In this document: in pieces, positions 56,401 to 64,000 of the stretch | How positions within the stretch are numbered: the stretch's first letter is position 1 | Layout of the letters: each line of letters starts with the position of its first letter | Source: Lingula anatina | Lineage: Eukaryota; Brachiopoda; Lingulata; Lingulida; Lingulidae | Assembly (NCBI RefSeq): GCF_001039355.2 | Contig: NW_019774569.1 | Location: 176,079 to 240,078, forward strand | Length of the DNA: 64,000 nt | Direction: 5' to 3' | The notes under the pieces: model-generated | What the model saw: only the letters and a program-made list of their open reading frames with translations | The model's database searches: none | What the model was told of the DNA's origin: nothing | Position numbers and translations under genes: made by a program

Positions 56401-59400
56401 GTAAAAGGTCCACTTTTTCAGAAAAAGAACCCCCCCCCCTTTCAAATTGCTGGCAACGGGCCTGCTGTCCAACAACGAGCTTATCCAATCGACTGAAAAG
56501 TGGAGGACCAAGAAGGCACCAGGCCTTACACTTGAAGAAGACTTTACTTTAAACAAGGCAGCAAAGCTGTCAAATGTACAGACAAAAAACAGATAATAAA
56601 GATGCAAAATAGGTCATTTTGTTAATTTTGATGCAATAATAAATAATGCTTATAATAGCACTGTCAATCAACACTGAATTTTAATCATGCACAACAGGTA
56701 ACATGCTCAATAACTGGAGCAGATCCAGAGATATCTTCTGACAGTATTCCAAACTTTATTTGTTGATCCATCCTCCACTTTTGATGGTCTTCCAACAGAA
56801 AAAAATTGATACCAGTCAATGTAAACTTTAAAATCTGACCGTCATCTGAAAGACCCAGAAGACGGCCTCAATCCACCCCTGCAATAAGATTACAGTTTCT
56901 GGACCATGAGAGTTCAAATTCACATAATGATAATCCCAATATTTGAAAAATGTTGACAGTGCATAAAATAATATTACATAATGTTTAAAGACATAAAAAC
57001 CTATGCAACTGCTTATGTGGAAATACAGAAAATCTGAAGAGCTTCAGGTGGATGGGAGTTGAAAATGCCAGTGTTTAGAAAAAAATTAAAAAGAAAACAC
57101 AAAAAAAAAANTAAACAAGGGAAGAAATGCAGACTCCACCAGAAGCCACCGACACCGACACAAGTGGGAATGTACTAGAGAGTCTCTGAGCTTATCATAT
57201 CAATGTCCGGGACAAAGACTGCTTCCATTTTTTTAAAATTCTTGCAAGAAGTGGCTGAAGCCTGAGAAAACGCGATTATTTCACAACAGGTGAATTATTA
57301 GGAGGAGACAAAAATGATATTAATATAATCATTGTTAAAACCTTTGGTGATCATCATATTAACATATTAAACAATACAGGCAAATGATACTCCATCTTAT
57401 ATAATCTTTAACTGTCCTACCTGTTTCTCCTTAATATTTCTCCTCACTTCCTCAGGGTCCAGTTTGTCAAAGTCTTTCAGTGCCTCCAACATGGCATGCT
57501 CCTTTGACATGTTCTTATACTCTCTGTCAGCATTGATTGAACCATCTGGCACAATGAGATAGCACTCGCTCTCCTTGGCCCTTGCACGGCCTTTCGACTG
57601 AACCGATCCAATCTCGTTGCTAACAAAGTTGTACCGAATCATCAAGTTGCATTTTGGGATGTCTAAACCCTCCTGCGCGACATCTGTGGCAACAAGAAGG
57701 TTTATTCCATCAGGTTCAGCCAGACCTGTTGAAATTAATGCATTTTGCTATATTGAAGGAATATGATAAATGCAGTAAATCCATAATATCACACACACAC
57801 ATATACCATTATTGTGCATGAATGTTCCCATCAGAATTTAACACTCTATAAACTGTATATATAAATGACAGGTGAAGTGGTAAGTTGAGATTTACATTAT
57901 TTTTACATAACATTTCATTTTAAATCTATAATATTCATAATTCATTATATTATTACATACATTAGATTGCATTTAGATTATTTTTGGTGACATAAATTTA
58001 TGGTATCTATCTGTGAGAAAATTATCACACAGTATTACTCATCCTTATGTAAGAGGTACGTGGTATATGTACCTTTCAGTAAAAATTTGACTGTTGATAT
58101 TTACAATCTTAGACTTTATCCCTCTAAGCAAGCCTATGTACACAGGCCTGCAGCCATTTTTTTTTCTTTTTTTTTTTTTTTGGGGGGGGGGGGTTCAACC
58201 CTGTACTTGCCATGAAAAGGTCCCTGCTAGGTAAAAATTTATCTAGGCACACTAAGGTTTCATGGTATAAGGCCCACCTTTTCAGAAAAAGAATCCCCCT
58301 TTTGAAATTGCTGGCTACGGGGCTGGTACATTTGCAGGACATCTTAATTATAAAGTTTCAACTTGGTGGGAAAAAATAGAAAAAAAGGGGACCTTTTTTG
58401 AAGGCCTTGATCACTTTCTGCTGCTGGACATCGGTCATACTGGTGTCTCCGCTCTGCCCCGTCATCCTCCCCACACGCACCAATCTCTGGTCAACGTTTT
58501 CCTGAATGCACCTCTCCAAGGCAGAGCAACCTTCTCTGGTTCTTATAAGAACGATTCCTGTAACACGAAAGATGCAGAATTAAAATGTGTATTACAGGAG
58601 ATAATCTTTTATGTTCATACTACAGCATGTTTCAGATTCTGACGCTTTTGGGATTCTTAGAATTTAAACAATAAAATTAGAGCACCTTTGTTAAAAAACA
58701 AATAATATAAATATTTGTACCAATTGTTTTGAATTGTGTCTCAGAGACACCTTTGGATAAGATGACCTACCTGTAGGTCTGTTTAAAATGAAAAAAGGAA
58801 CAAAAAATAAACCTAAAATAATAAAGTTTAAATTATCAAACCATAACACACCCCTAGATTCTGGATTTTTTTCAAACTGTTCAGTTAGCAGCCTGTACAA
58901 CTCTTCCAGCATTTTATTTGATGTTGGAGACTCTGCCTCACAATGGGATTGCAGTCTTCTATACTGGCTCATAAACCTTCCCTTTAACTTTGTTTCTACC
59001 TCAGGTGACTGTGAAAAAATAATTCCTTTCATTAATACATGACCAAATATGTTTAATATAAAAACCAGTGCTCTTTTTTAAGATTATGAGTTTGTTGGTA
59101 AATCAATCTCAATATTGCTTACTATATAGATATTATTTCAGAATCTATATATTTCATAAATTTCACCTACCTCCTATAACCTCATATCCCAATAATTAAA
59201 AAATAATAATACTGCCATTAACTTTTGACAGTGGACTTATCAGAAATTTCAGATTACATTTTGATACATCAGGATGTACAAAATAAAATTTTCTGAGTAA
59301 ACACTAAAAGCAATCCAAGCCAAGATTTTGAACGCAATCTTAGTGCATGAATCGCTTCTTTTTTAACTTACCCAAGGACAATTAAAACATTTAAAATATG

Positions 59401-59438
59401 TATTAACAGATAAATGGCCTTAATCAAGGTGGCAAAAA

Positions 59439-59520
<82 letters not shown>

Positions 59521-62500
59521 TGTTCTTGCCAACCTCAGTAGTCAATCATCTTGACACAGTTTGAAAATAATGCATGTTCTTGAGTCAGGTCCTGCACCAA
59601 AGTCTCCTTAAAGCACAGGTTTTGATCTTTTGTTTTTTTTTTCAATATTTCGTTTTTTGCAGAGTTATGGCAAATGTCAGAAAAGGAAGATTAAAGGTTG
59701 ATAACTTGGGGGGGGGGGGGGACATGTTGTTTACCCTGGAAAAATTCATTTAATATGAGTGTATGGTGGAAAAATCTTGGCTTCGAAGGCTTCAAGTTTC
59801 ACTTACCTCACTGTGAATACTGCGGTCATCATTTTCCAGTATCTTTTTTGTTAGGAATTCCAGGGCATCTTTTCCTCTCAGGTCATCGTACAACATAAGA
59901 GCAGAATTCAGATCTCTCAGAAATCGACAAGTTATGACTGTATTACGCATTTCAGGTGTATGAAGCGCTTGGCGCTCGGCTTCATTTCTATTTTCAATGA
60001 CCCAATTTTCGTACCCCTGACTGCCCTTATCAAACTTCTTGGACAACTCCATGGGAAAGCTGACTTCCTTTTCACTTGCTTCCATCATTTGTTTTACCAT
60101 TAAGATGAAGGGATTATCAGACGAACGAGGCTGTACCAGTTTGATCTGATCTGTTTTGGGTTTGGGGTTAATGCAAAGCAGCTCTTTTTCATTCACTGGG
60201 TTCCTCACATGACTGATGGTGAAGCAGTCTAAATTGGCGCAGACCCGATAATAATGCTGCAGAGGATTGTTCCCCTTTCCAGTGCCCAGCGAGGCTGAAA
60301 GCCCAATAATCTGAGGAAGGCACTCTGTAGACTCCCCTCTTTGCTCTCGATTCTTTTTCTCCGTCATGTACAACCTCATTATCATGTTGTATGGGTGATC
60401 CAAATCTGTGTGATGACACTCGTCCATTATCATTAGGTCGAAATCGGTGATTTTCACATCTCCTTCTTTGATATCATTGACGAGAATCTGTGCTGTAAGC
60501 ATCACAATGTCATTGTTCAACAAACATGTCTTCAAATTGTCCGAAGTCTGACTTATGGCACCAACTATTTTATCCTGGGGCGGGAAAATGGTTTGAAAGG
60601 CATCTTTTTGCTGCTGGATTAGATTTCGAATACAAACGATGAAAACTGCTTTGAATTTCTGGCCATTTTTCAGCACCTGGCTTCTTCTGATGCGAGAGAT
60701 ATATGCTGCAGTCAGGGTCTTGCCACTTCCAGTTGGGGCGCAGATGATGGTATTTGTACCTTCTATGGCCTCGTTGGCCAACTCGCGCTGATATTTACGC
60801 AAAGAAAATTTCTTCTTTGTTGGGACACCATCTTGGACAAGATGCTCCAGAGGGACAGACGCCTGTCTGATTATGCCTTCATTTCTTTCTGTCATTTCAC
60901 CTGCTGCCTCTACCACTGGTTCACTACCAATGAACACTGCTTGAGCTAAAAGATAAAAATTAAGATCAATGACAGAATTATGATACTAGATCCTAATTAC
61001 AAGGTATAATTGCTATGACAGTAATATATATTTTATTTAATAGAAATGATTTTCATCACAAAATTTATAAAAACAAATATAATAATTAGGAACAGCATAT
61101 ACAATTTTAAGCACGTGAATGGAGGTGCAAACTCATCTCATATTTGAAAGATACACATGCATCTAACCAAAAGCAATACCCTTAAATAATTGCAATTACA
61201 AATTCTAAACCAGAAGTATATTTTATTTAAAATATGCGTTTTTATCAATATAATAATTCCTATGAAACATTCATAAAACACTAGAATTATTTTTTAAAAG
61301 ATGAAATGAAAAACAAAGAAAGTCCTAGAATGGTTTAATTGAGCTAAGCCAGGGCATATCATACCCCGTTCACACTGCAGTCATTTAACCGGTTAAATAG
61401 CGAATTAGGTCAAGATTCGAATTATTGCGGTAGTCTGAACGCATGAGGATTTTTGTAAACCGGTTTCCAAAAATCCTACTAGCGAGCTGGATTCTCTCCA
61501 GCGATTCGGTTACTTTACCGGAAGGGCCACCTGTTTAGATCGCACTGCGCATGCACTAGCAAATCTCGCGGGAAAGAAAAGCAACATGCCAGGTCAGTGG
61601 ACCCACACTCTCCATCGAAACCCAGCTATTCTCCTTCTTGTATCCGTCAAATTCTTCCAGATCTTACTTAAATCTCCCTTTTGACGACTTTTGGGTTAAA
61701 TTTGATGTTCCAAAAACAAATACACGAGAAAAAAAACTGAGTGCGAGAAGAGCAATGATTGGCGCTATATTTTTGTTTTCATGGATTCTGCGCATGCGCA
61801 ATTCTTCAAACCGGAACCTCCACCTGAATTTTCAGTGCACGATTCGGTTTCCCTTTGCTGTGTGTGGCCAGAAAATCGAATCGGATTTTTCAACCGTAAT
61901 TCGCATTGCAAAAATTCGGATATTTCAGATTGTAGTGTGAACGGGGTATGATAAATCAGGAGAGTCAGGTACCTATTTAATAAGTATTTATTTCAAGAAA
62001 AGAAAAAAACATTGCTGTGTTGTGCATGCAGCACCAATATAAGACTTATAATAGGATAAACAATTAATATACCGATTAAAAGTTCAGAGTCAAGCCTTTC
62101 AGATATTCAAATTTTTCATACATGCAGCTTGTTTTAATTTGCATCTGGAATTCAGCAGCTCTTGATTGAAGTTCATGCATCAGTCACAAATACCTTACAA
62201 ATCAGTCTATTCAGTGTGGAGTATGTCACATGCTCTTTCACGTCCCAAAGTACATGTACTAGTAGGCACGCTATCCGATTGACTGAATGCGCATTTAAAT
62301 TTGGGATTAGTGCTGTAAACTTAAATCAAACTTGTCATTGAATGTCGGAGTGCAATAAGCATGCACATACTAGTATAGCAATTTGTAAATGAAGACATGC
62401 ATTAAACCTAATGCTCAGTATAATCCCATATATTCAGTACATATTCAATCACTTACAGAAATATTTACAAAGTCAGTTTATATAACCGTGTGTCTCATAT

Positions 62501-63807
62501 TTACCTGTAGAAGCACCACATGAAGAATCTTCCTCTAAGTCTTCGCTATCACCATACACTGGCTTGCGTGCAGTTTGTGAACTCAGACTATCAAGAGAAG
62601 CTGGAAGTTGGGGTCTTTCAAAGTTGCCAACGCCATCAGACGAGTTAACAACTTTAACAGCTGTCTGCTCACACTGAGGGCCAGAACTGGGGGCATTTCC
62701 ATCGAAGCCAACTCGCTGTTTTGGAAATGTCTCTTTACTCTCAACATGGTTAGAGAAAGTAAGGCTTGTGTTCCCATTTAAAGGGCTAAGGGGGCTTGCA
62801 CCAATGTTACGAGTTCCTGGCTGACTGCCAGTTGTTCCTTGGACATCTAAAAGAGGAGATTGTCCACCTGTGCTACCTATTACTGGTTGATTGGCATTTG
62901 ATAAGCCTGGAGATGACTCTGAATGGAGCAAATGATATCTGTTTGATGGCTTGGCACTTTTCTGAAGCTGAGAATCAGACGATGCTGTATGTAGTGGGAG
63001 AGCCTCTTTTTTAGCAGTCTCTTCTCCAGGGCTTTCCACTTGCTGCAAAAGTATTTAATAATATTAATTATTCTGTTATTTTTCCATACTGTGACACAAA
63101 CTTTAAAACAGCAGAAACTGAAGTTATAATGAGTGGACCTTTTCAACAGCATAAATTATCAGTCTTTCGAAAACATAGTTTTGAAATCATTAATTAAAAA
63201 CTATTAAAAACTGTTTCTATTAAGCATCTGCTGTGGTACAAATGTATTACAGAATAGAACTATAGGCTAGGCCACATTTCATATTTGTTGCAATCACTCA
63301 ATAAGAATGTTCTCATTTTAAGAATTAACAACTCAAAAAAAAAGGTTTCTGTTAAATTCACAATTCTCCGCATTGAAAAAAATTAAAGGCACCACTATTT
63401 CCCCTCTTGTTTGATGACAAAAATTACTATAAATGTTAGTTGCCTGACTGTAGAAATCACTTTTGTTGGGCAAGTAAAGACAACAGGTACAATGTGTATG
63501 TCAAACCCAGACAATAAAAAACCACAGATCTACAGTTAAGGGCTGGCTCTGCAAAGGTATATATATATATATATAGGACCTAGTAATATTACTGGTACAT
63601 GTATGCACTAATACTGTAGCATGTCAGAAAATTAACAATATACATTTTCCTGCTTTATTGATGAGAGAAATGGCTTAAGTCTTGATATTTTTTCTACTTT
63701 ACTAATGATTAAGATGGCTTGTTAAATGCTATTAAAACCAGTACTAATATCACTCACCTCTGGATATCTCGCGTCCTTGTCAGGTGCTTGCAATTCAGGG
63801 TTCCGCG
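49965..63807 (-). CDS. RIG-I-like receptor with duplicated C-terminal RD (5' end off the window)
   Basis: RLRs are cytosolic DECH-box RNA helicases that detect viral-type RNA and signal through CARDs. Exons seen in coding order: 63807-63758, 63042-62505 (linker), 60945-59807, 59008-58852, 58557-58393, 57725-57421 (helicase), then either RD module 2 (55900-55783, 55617-55504, 54757-54555) or RD module 1 (51603-51483, 51311-51198, 50164-49965). All phases fit. About 929 residues are within the window. Any CARD exons must lie beyond 64000. APTGSGKT, DECHHT and QEGLDIPKCN motifs plus the zinc-type RD identify the family; both RIG-I-like (PYNMIM) and MDA5/LGP2-like (QEGLDI, NEI..VQ) features appear, so I give no gene symbol. 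Confidence 0.92.
50235..50397. repeat. TCGAAAGCATCGC fold-back inserted in RD unit 1
   Basis: Ends GGTCCCTGTATCTCGAAAGC and the reverse complement GCTTTCGAGATACGGGGCCC, with ATCGCG inner words. RD unit 2 reads straight through this point (CAGTTCTTAGGTCAATTAAT at about 54825), so the element inserted after the duplication. A related degraded sequence is at about 44810-44870. Confidence 0.85.
50677..50916. repeat. GATCGATC fold-back between RD exons, unit 1
   Basis: TGGGTTCCCGTACTTAGATC, GATCCATCTGGATCAACC, GGGGGTTCACGCTAAATTGC; right GCAATTTAATGAGACTCCCC and GATAGATCCATCC, TGTGGGAATAATC. Duplicate at 54974-55218. Confidence 0.8.
51198..51311 (-). CDS. RLR RD module 1, exon b
   Basis: A 114-nt exon encoding NFIIKKGSHYICVDPDFPKK, then IREEKIRRRDFRTDAQVG across the join. 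The KKG-x-HY segment corresponds to the RD strand containing a conserved His-Tyr. Donor GTGAGT, phase 1. Confidence 0.9.
51483..51603 (-). CDS. RLR RD module 1, exon a
   Basis: Encodes DELWGSHLQAQAQSNARQSE, then LDDGTYVQVLCKECKAVLCR. C-K-E-C is the first zinc ligand pair, equivalent to the LCRKCKALAC region of RIG-I. A long (CT)n microsatellite (51427-51468) sits about 15 bases beyond its donor. Starts in phase 0, compatible with helicase exon 57725-57421. Confidence 0.9.
51660..51735 (-). pseudogene. Decayed copy of RD exon a (unit 1)
   Basis: On the minus strand, TTTAAGAATGAACTATGCGA and TATCTTCAAACAAACCCAAA, GTGCAAG align with the start of exon a (TTTAAGGATGAGCTGTGGGG, CATCTTCAAGCACAAGCTC). 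Translation KNELCDIFKQTQSARW mirrors KDELWGSHLQAQAQSNAR, but the cysteine half is missing. Flanking AATGCAATTTGTACAAA and AATGCAATCTGTACAAA repeat as well, so this is a local duplication of about 110 bases. It is also present in unit 2. Confidence 0.55.
52276..52478. repeat. TCTAGCAAGG hairpin element, copy 3 (left end cut at N)
   Basis: Starts CTGAGGTCTAGCAAGGCCAA and completes the right arm to GAATGCTC. The outer part of the left arm is missing at the N base. Confidence 0.85.
52686..52947. repeat. GATCGATC fold-back, RD unit 2
   Basis: Duplicate of 48113-48378; its left GATCGATC reads GGTCGATC here. Confidence 0.8.
53910..54150. repeat. GATCGATC fold-back, GCTGAGTGCA subfamily, RD unit 2
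   Basis: Duplicate of 49322-49560 with GGATTGATCTTTGTAGAATG at the right end. Confidence 0.75.
54555..54757 (-). CDS. RLR RD module 2, exon c (terminal)
   Basis: Encodes VSICRQTVTCGQSFGPVLEY, then the same central block as module 1 (KQGSRRKGYTLSKDKIMLLY) and CFNIVEESVSD, TAA. The zinc ligand spacing is C-x5-C instead of C-x4-C because of one extra residue. Differences concentrate in the zinc loop and the tail, while about 40 middle residues are unchanged. Confidence 0.9.
54974..55218. repeat. GATCGATC fold-back between RD exons, unit 2
   Basis: Duplicate of 50677-50916. Left end TGGGTTCCCATACCTAGATC with GATCGATCC intact. Confidence 0.8.
55504..55617 (-). CDS. RLR RD module 2, exon b
   Basis: Same length and phase as module 1 exon b. 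Two changes are seen: KKGGHY for KKGSHY and VDLDF for VDPDF. IREEKIRRRDFRTDAQV is unchanged. Confidence 0.9.
55783..55900 (-). CDS. RLR RD module 2, exon a
   Basis: Encodes NELWGRHLQAQAQSSARQSE, then LEGSGVKVLCKECKAFLCR. The first zinc pair (CKEC) is intact. Compared with module 1, the LDDGTYVQ segment is replaced by LEGSGVK, one codon shorter; exon c is one codon longer, so both modules total 435 nt including the stop. Acceptor TTTCAG, donor GTGAGT. Confidence 0.9.
55955..56030 (-). pseudogene. Decayed copy of RD exon a (unit 2)
   Basis: Counterpart of 51660-51735 with the same decay, so the small duplication predates the large one. Confidence 0.5.
56294..56464. repeat. CCGTAGCCA fold-back, copy 2, inserted in RD unit 2
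   Basis: Ends CAGGCCCGTAGCCA and TGGCAACGGGCCTG. Unit 1 is uninterrupted here (ATGCCTGTCCAACAACG), while unit 2 has CTGTCC on both sides of the element, a probable 6-base target site duplication. Confidence 0.88.
56705..56882. repeat. Dispersed repeat shared with the 1.63 kb array
   Basis: Reverse-complement match of 16333-16502: GCAGATCCAGAGATATCTTC, TGACAGTATTCCAAA, AATCTGACCGTCATC and CCACCCCTGC. RD unit 1 keeps only its first part before the N at 52275. The GGGGCGGAT/GATCTGCCCC-like ends suggest a small mobile repeat. Confidence 0.6.
57112..57297 (-). pseudogene. Decayed GALNT exon 4A copy inside an RLR intron
   Basis: Matches 23620-23790 for most of its length: TGCAGACTCCACCAGAAGCC, GAGCTTATCATAT, ATTCTTGCAAGAAGTGG and CCTGAGAAAACG, TTATTTCACAACAGG. 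On the minus strand the CAG codon before TACAT is TAG and an indel near 57157 breaks the frame, so it cannot encode the domain. The left border coincides with the N at 57111; the right side runs smoothly into intron sequence. Divergence is clearly more than allelic. Confidence 0.75.
57421..57725 (-). CDS. RLR helicase exon: motifs V and VI
   Basis: Encodes GLAEPDGINLLVATDVAQEG, LDIPKCNLMIRYNFVSNEIG and VQSKGRARAKESECYLIVPD, then a helical stretch (AMLEALKDFDKLDPEEVRRN) that matches the pincer region. VATDVAQEGLDI is motif V. Motif VI is QSKGRARA, with Lys where RIG-I and MDA5 have Arg. Ends in phase 0 at GTAGGA, compatible with either RD module. Confidence 0.93.
58143..58325. repeat. CCGTAGCCA fold-back, copy 3, in an RLR intron
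   Basis: Starts CAGGCCTGCAGCCA and ends TGGCTACGGGGCTG. Inside are poly-T, poly-G and GTTCAACCC, GGTCCCTGCTAGG facing CAGAAAAAGAATCCCCC. It lies about 70 bases from the donor of exon 58557-58393. Confidence 0.82.
58393..58557 (-). CDS. RLR helicase exon: start of second RecA domain
   Basis: Encodes GIVLIRTREGCSALERCIQE, VDQRLVRVGRMTGQSGDTSM and TDVQQQKVIKAFKK. GIVLIRTR is motif IV (compare GIIFTKTR of MDA5). Acceptor GTGTTACAG; the donor is read as GTCCCC, a weak match to consensus, chosen because phase and homology fit. Confidence 0.88.
58852..59008 (-). CDS. RLR helicase insert (Hel2i) end exon
   Basis: Encodes SPEVETKLKGRFMSQYRRLQ, HCEAESPTSNKMLEELYRLL and TEQFEKNPESRG. The segment before motif IV in RLRs is a helical bundle ending in a ..NPES.G-like join, as here. 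The donor GTGTGT is weak but in phase. Confidence 0.87.
59445..59518. repeat. (TA)n microsatellite
   Basis: About 37 TA units in the RLR intron. Comparable TA tracts lie at 10500-10535, 37316-37346, 48830-48882, 53068-53114 and 53439-53484. Confidence 0.95.
59807..60945 (-). CDS. RLR helicase exon: motifs I-III
   Basis: A 1,139-nt exon. SLRKYQRELANEAIEG (Q-motif region), TNTIICAPTGSGKTLTAAYI (Walker A), FIVCIRNLIQQQ (Ia), MLTAQILVNDI, LMIMDECHHTDLDHPYNMIM (DECH box, motif II), QIIGLSASLG (motif III), then CANLDCFTISHVRNPVNEKE and the insert-domain helices ending ALEFLTKKILENDDRSIHSE. All catalytic motifs of the first RecA domain are intact. Acceptor CTTTTAG, donor GTAAGT. Confidence 0.95.
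61357..61953. repeat. DNA element with 20-base TATCATACCCCGTTCACACT ends
   Basis: 61357-61376 is exactly the reverse complement of 61934-61953. GC content inside is higher than around it, with AACCGG words and GCGCATGC motifs repeated on both strands. The ORF inside (61638-61940) has no domain. The element lies in the RLR intron between linker and helicase exons. Confidence 0.85.
61954..62504. other. RLR intron remainder
   Basis: AT-rich intron sequence between the 597-base element and the linker exon. No feature seen. Confidence 0.5.
62505..63042 (-). CDS. RLR linker exon (low complexity)
   Basis: Encodes about 180 residues rich in Ser, Gly, Pro, Gln and Asn: VESPGEETAKKEALPLHTAS, SNANQPVIGSTGGQSPLLDV, FERPQLPASLDSLSSQTARK and SEDLEEDSSCGAST. 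It fits the disordered linker between N-terminal CARD domains and the helicase in RLRs. Acceptor TTTGCAG, donor GTAAAT; phase 1 joins to the helicase exon. Confidence 0.8.
63043..63757. other. RLR intron
   Basis: AT-rich, with a short (TA)n run at 63558-63576. Nothing else seen. Confidence 0.5.
63758..63807 (-). CDS. RLR small linker exon
   Basis: A 50-nt exon encoding RNPELQAPDKDARYPE, with acceptor AATTAATAG and donor GTGAGT. Phase 0 at its 3' end matches the next exon. Short and without a domain, so it rests on splice sites and phase only. Earlier exons should lie beyond 64000. Confidence 0.6.
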
Positions 63808-64000
63808 CTATTAATTGAAAATTATATGCTTAAATTATCAACACCTGATTTTTATCTCTTTTTATGTCTGTGAGTTGTGTCAGGACAGTTCAATACATAT
63901 GTTAACTGAAGGAATAGAAAATATACATATAACGGTACTAGGGGAGAATCAAACTGTACAAAATAATAATAATAATAATAAATAAATAATTGAATAAAAA

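Larger units (their letters stand above)
52276..56750. repeat. RD duplication, unit 2 (4.47 kb)
   Basis: Begins directly after the N at 52275, inside the left arm of a hairpin element. It follows unit 1 to about 56750 and then continues into RLR intron sequence. Unit 2 has its own insertion at 56294-56464 and different microsatellite lengths. Confidence 0.88.

Noticed and set aside
61638-61940. 100-codon plus-strand ORF
   Set aside because: It lies wholly within the non-autonomous element 61357-61953 and shows no domain.

Overview
This is a 64 kb piece of a eukaryotic, animal nuclear genome. Coding sequence is split into short exons with GT-AG introns, GC is low, and introns and spacers are full of microsatellites, fold-back (MITE-like) repeats and local tandem duplications. 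A RIG-I-like receptor, a Golgi polypeptide GalNAc-transferase and a FA-domain plus PAN/Apple protein together suggest a marine invertebrate, perhaps a deuterostome or a cnidarian. I cannot name the species. There are no prokaryotic features, rRNAs or tRNAs that I can see.

Layout. (1) 1-3.9 kb: a diverged tandem array of about 1.5-1.7 kb units with poly-G tracts. (2) 4.47-28.38 kb, minus strand: a complete polypeptide N-acetylgalactosaminyltransferase gene. I reconstructed 11 exon positions whose phases all agree, giving 573 or 576 aa. Exon 4 exists in two mutually exclusive versions (22922-23134 and 23562-23765). The 14.7 kb intron 4 holds a roughly 3.9 kb inverted-repeat element, a triplicated 1.63 kb array and many fold-back elements. 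(3) 30.5-34.8 kb, minus strand: an eight-exon F-box protein of unknown family, with a possible frameshift in its last exon. (4) 38.6-40.7 kb, plus strand: two exons of an FA-domain + PAN/Apple protein, with a decayed FA exon at 42.35 kb. (5) 44.5 kb, minus strand: one orphan exon-like ORF. (6) 45.2-48.0 kb: a 1.04 kb sequence repeated on both sides of a 731-base N gap, probably unmerged contig ends. (7) 49.97-63.81 kb, minus strand, 5' end beyond the window: a RIG-I-like receptor with linker exons, a DECH helicase and two complete tandem C-terminal regulatory domain (RD) modules, each ending in its own stop codon.

Most interesting points. The RLR locus carries two phase-compatible three-exon RD modules, both 435 nt long, so one helicase could be spliced to either of two RNA-sensing ends. 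They differ in the zinc-binding loop (C-x4-C versus C-x5-C). The GALNT gene can swap a catalytic-domain exon. A decayed copy of that GALNT exon lies in an RLR intron about 33 kb away. Caveats: single N bases sit at 588, 52275 and 57111, next to several of these junctions, so the local assembly needs checking before the biology is trusted. All exon boundaries are read by eye from splice motifs, phase and family resemblance; no alignment program or transcript was used.
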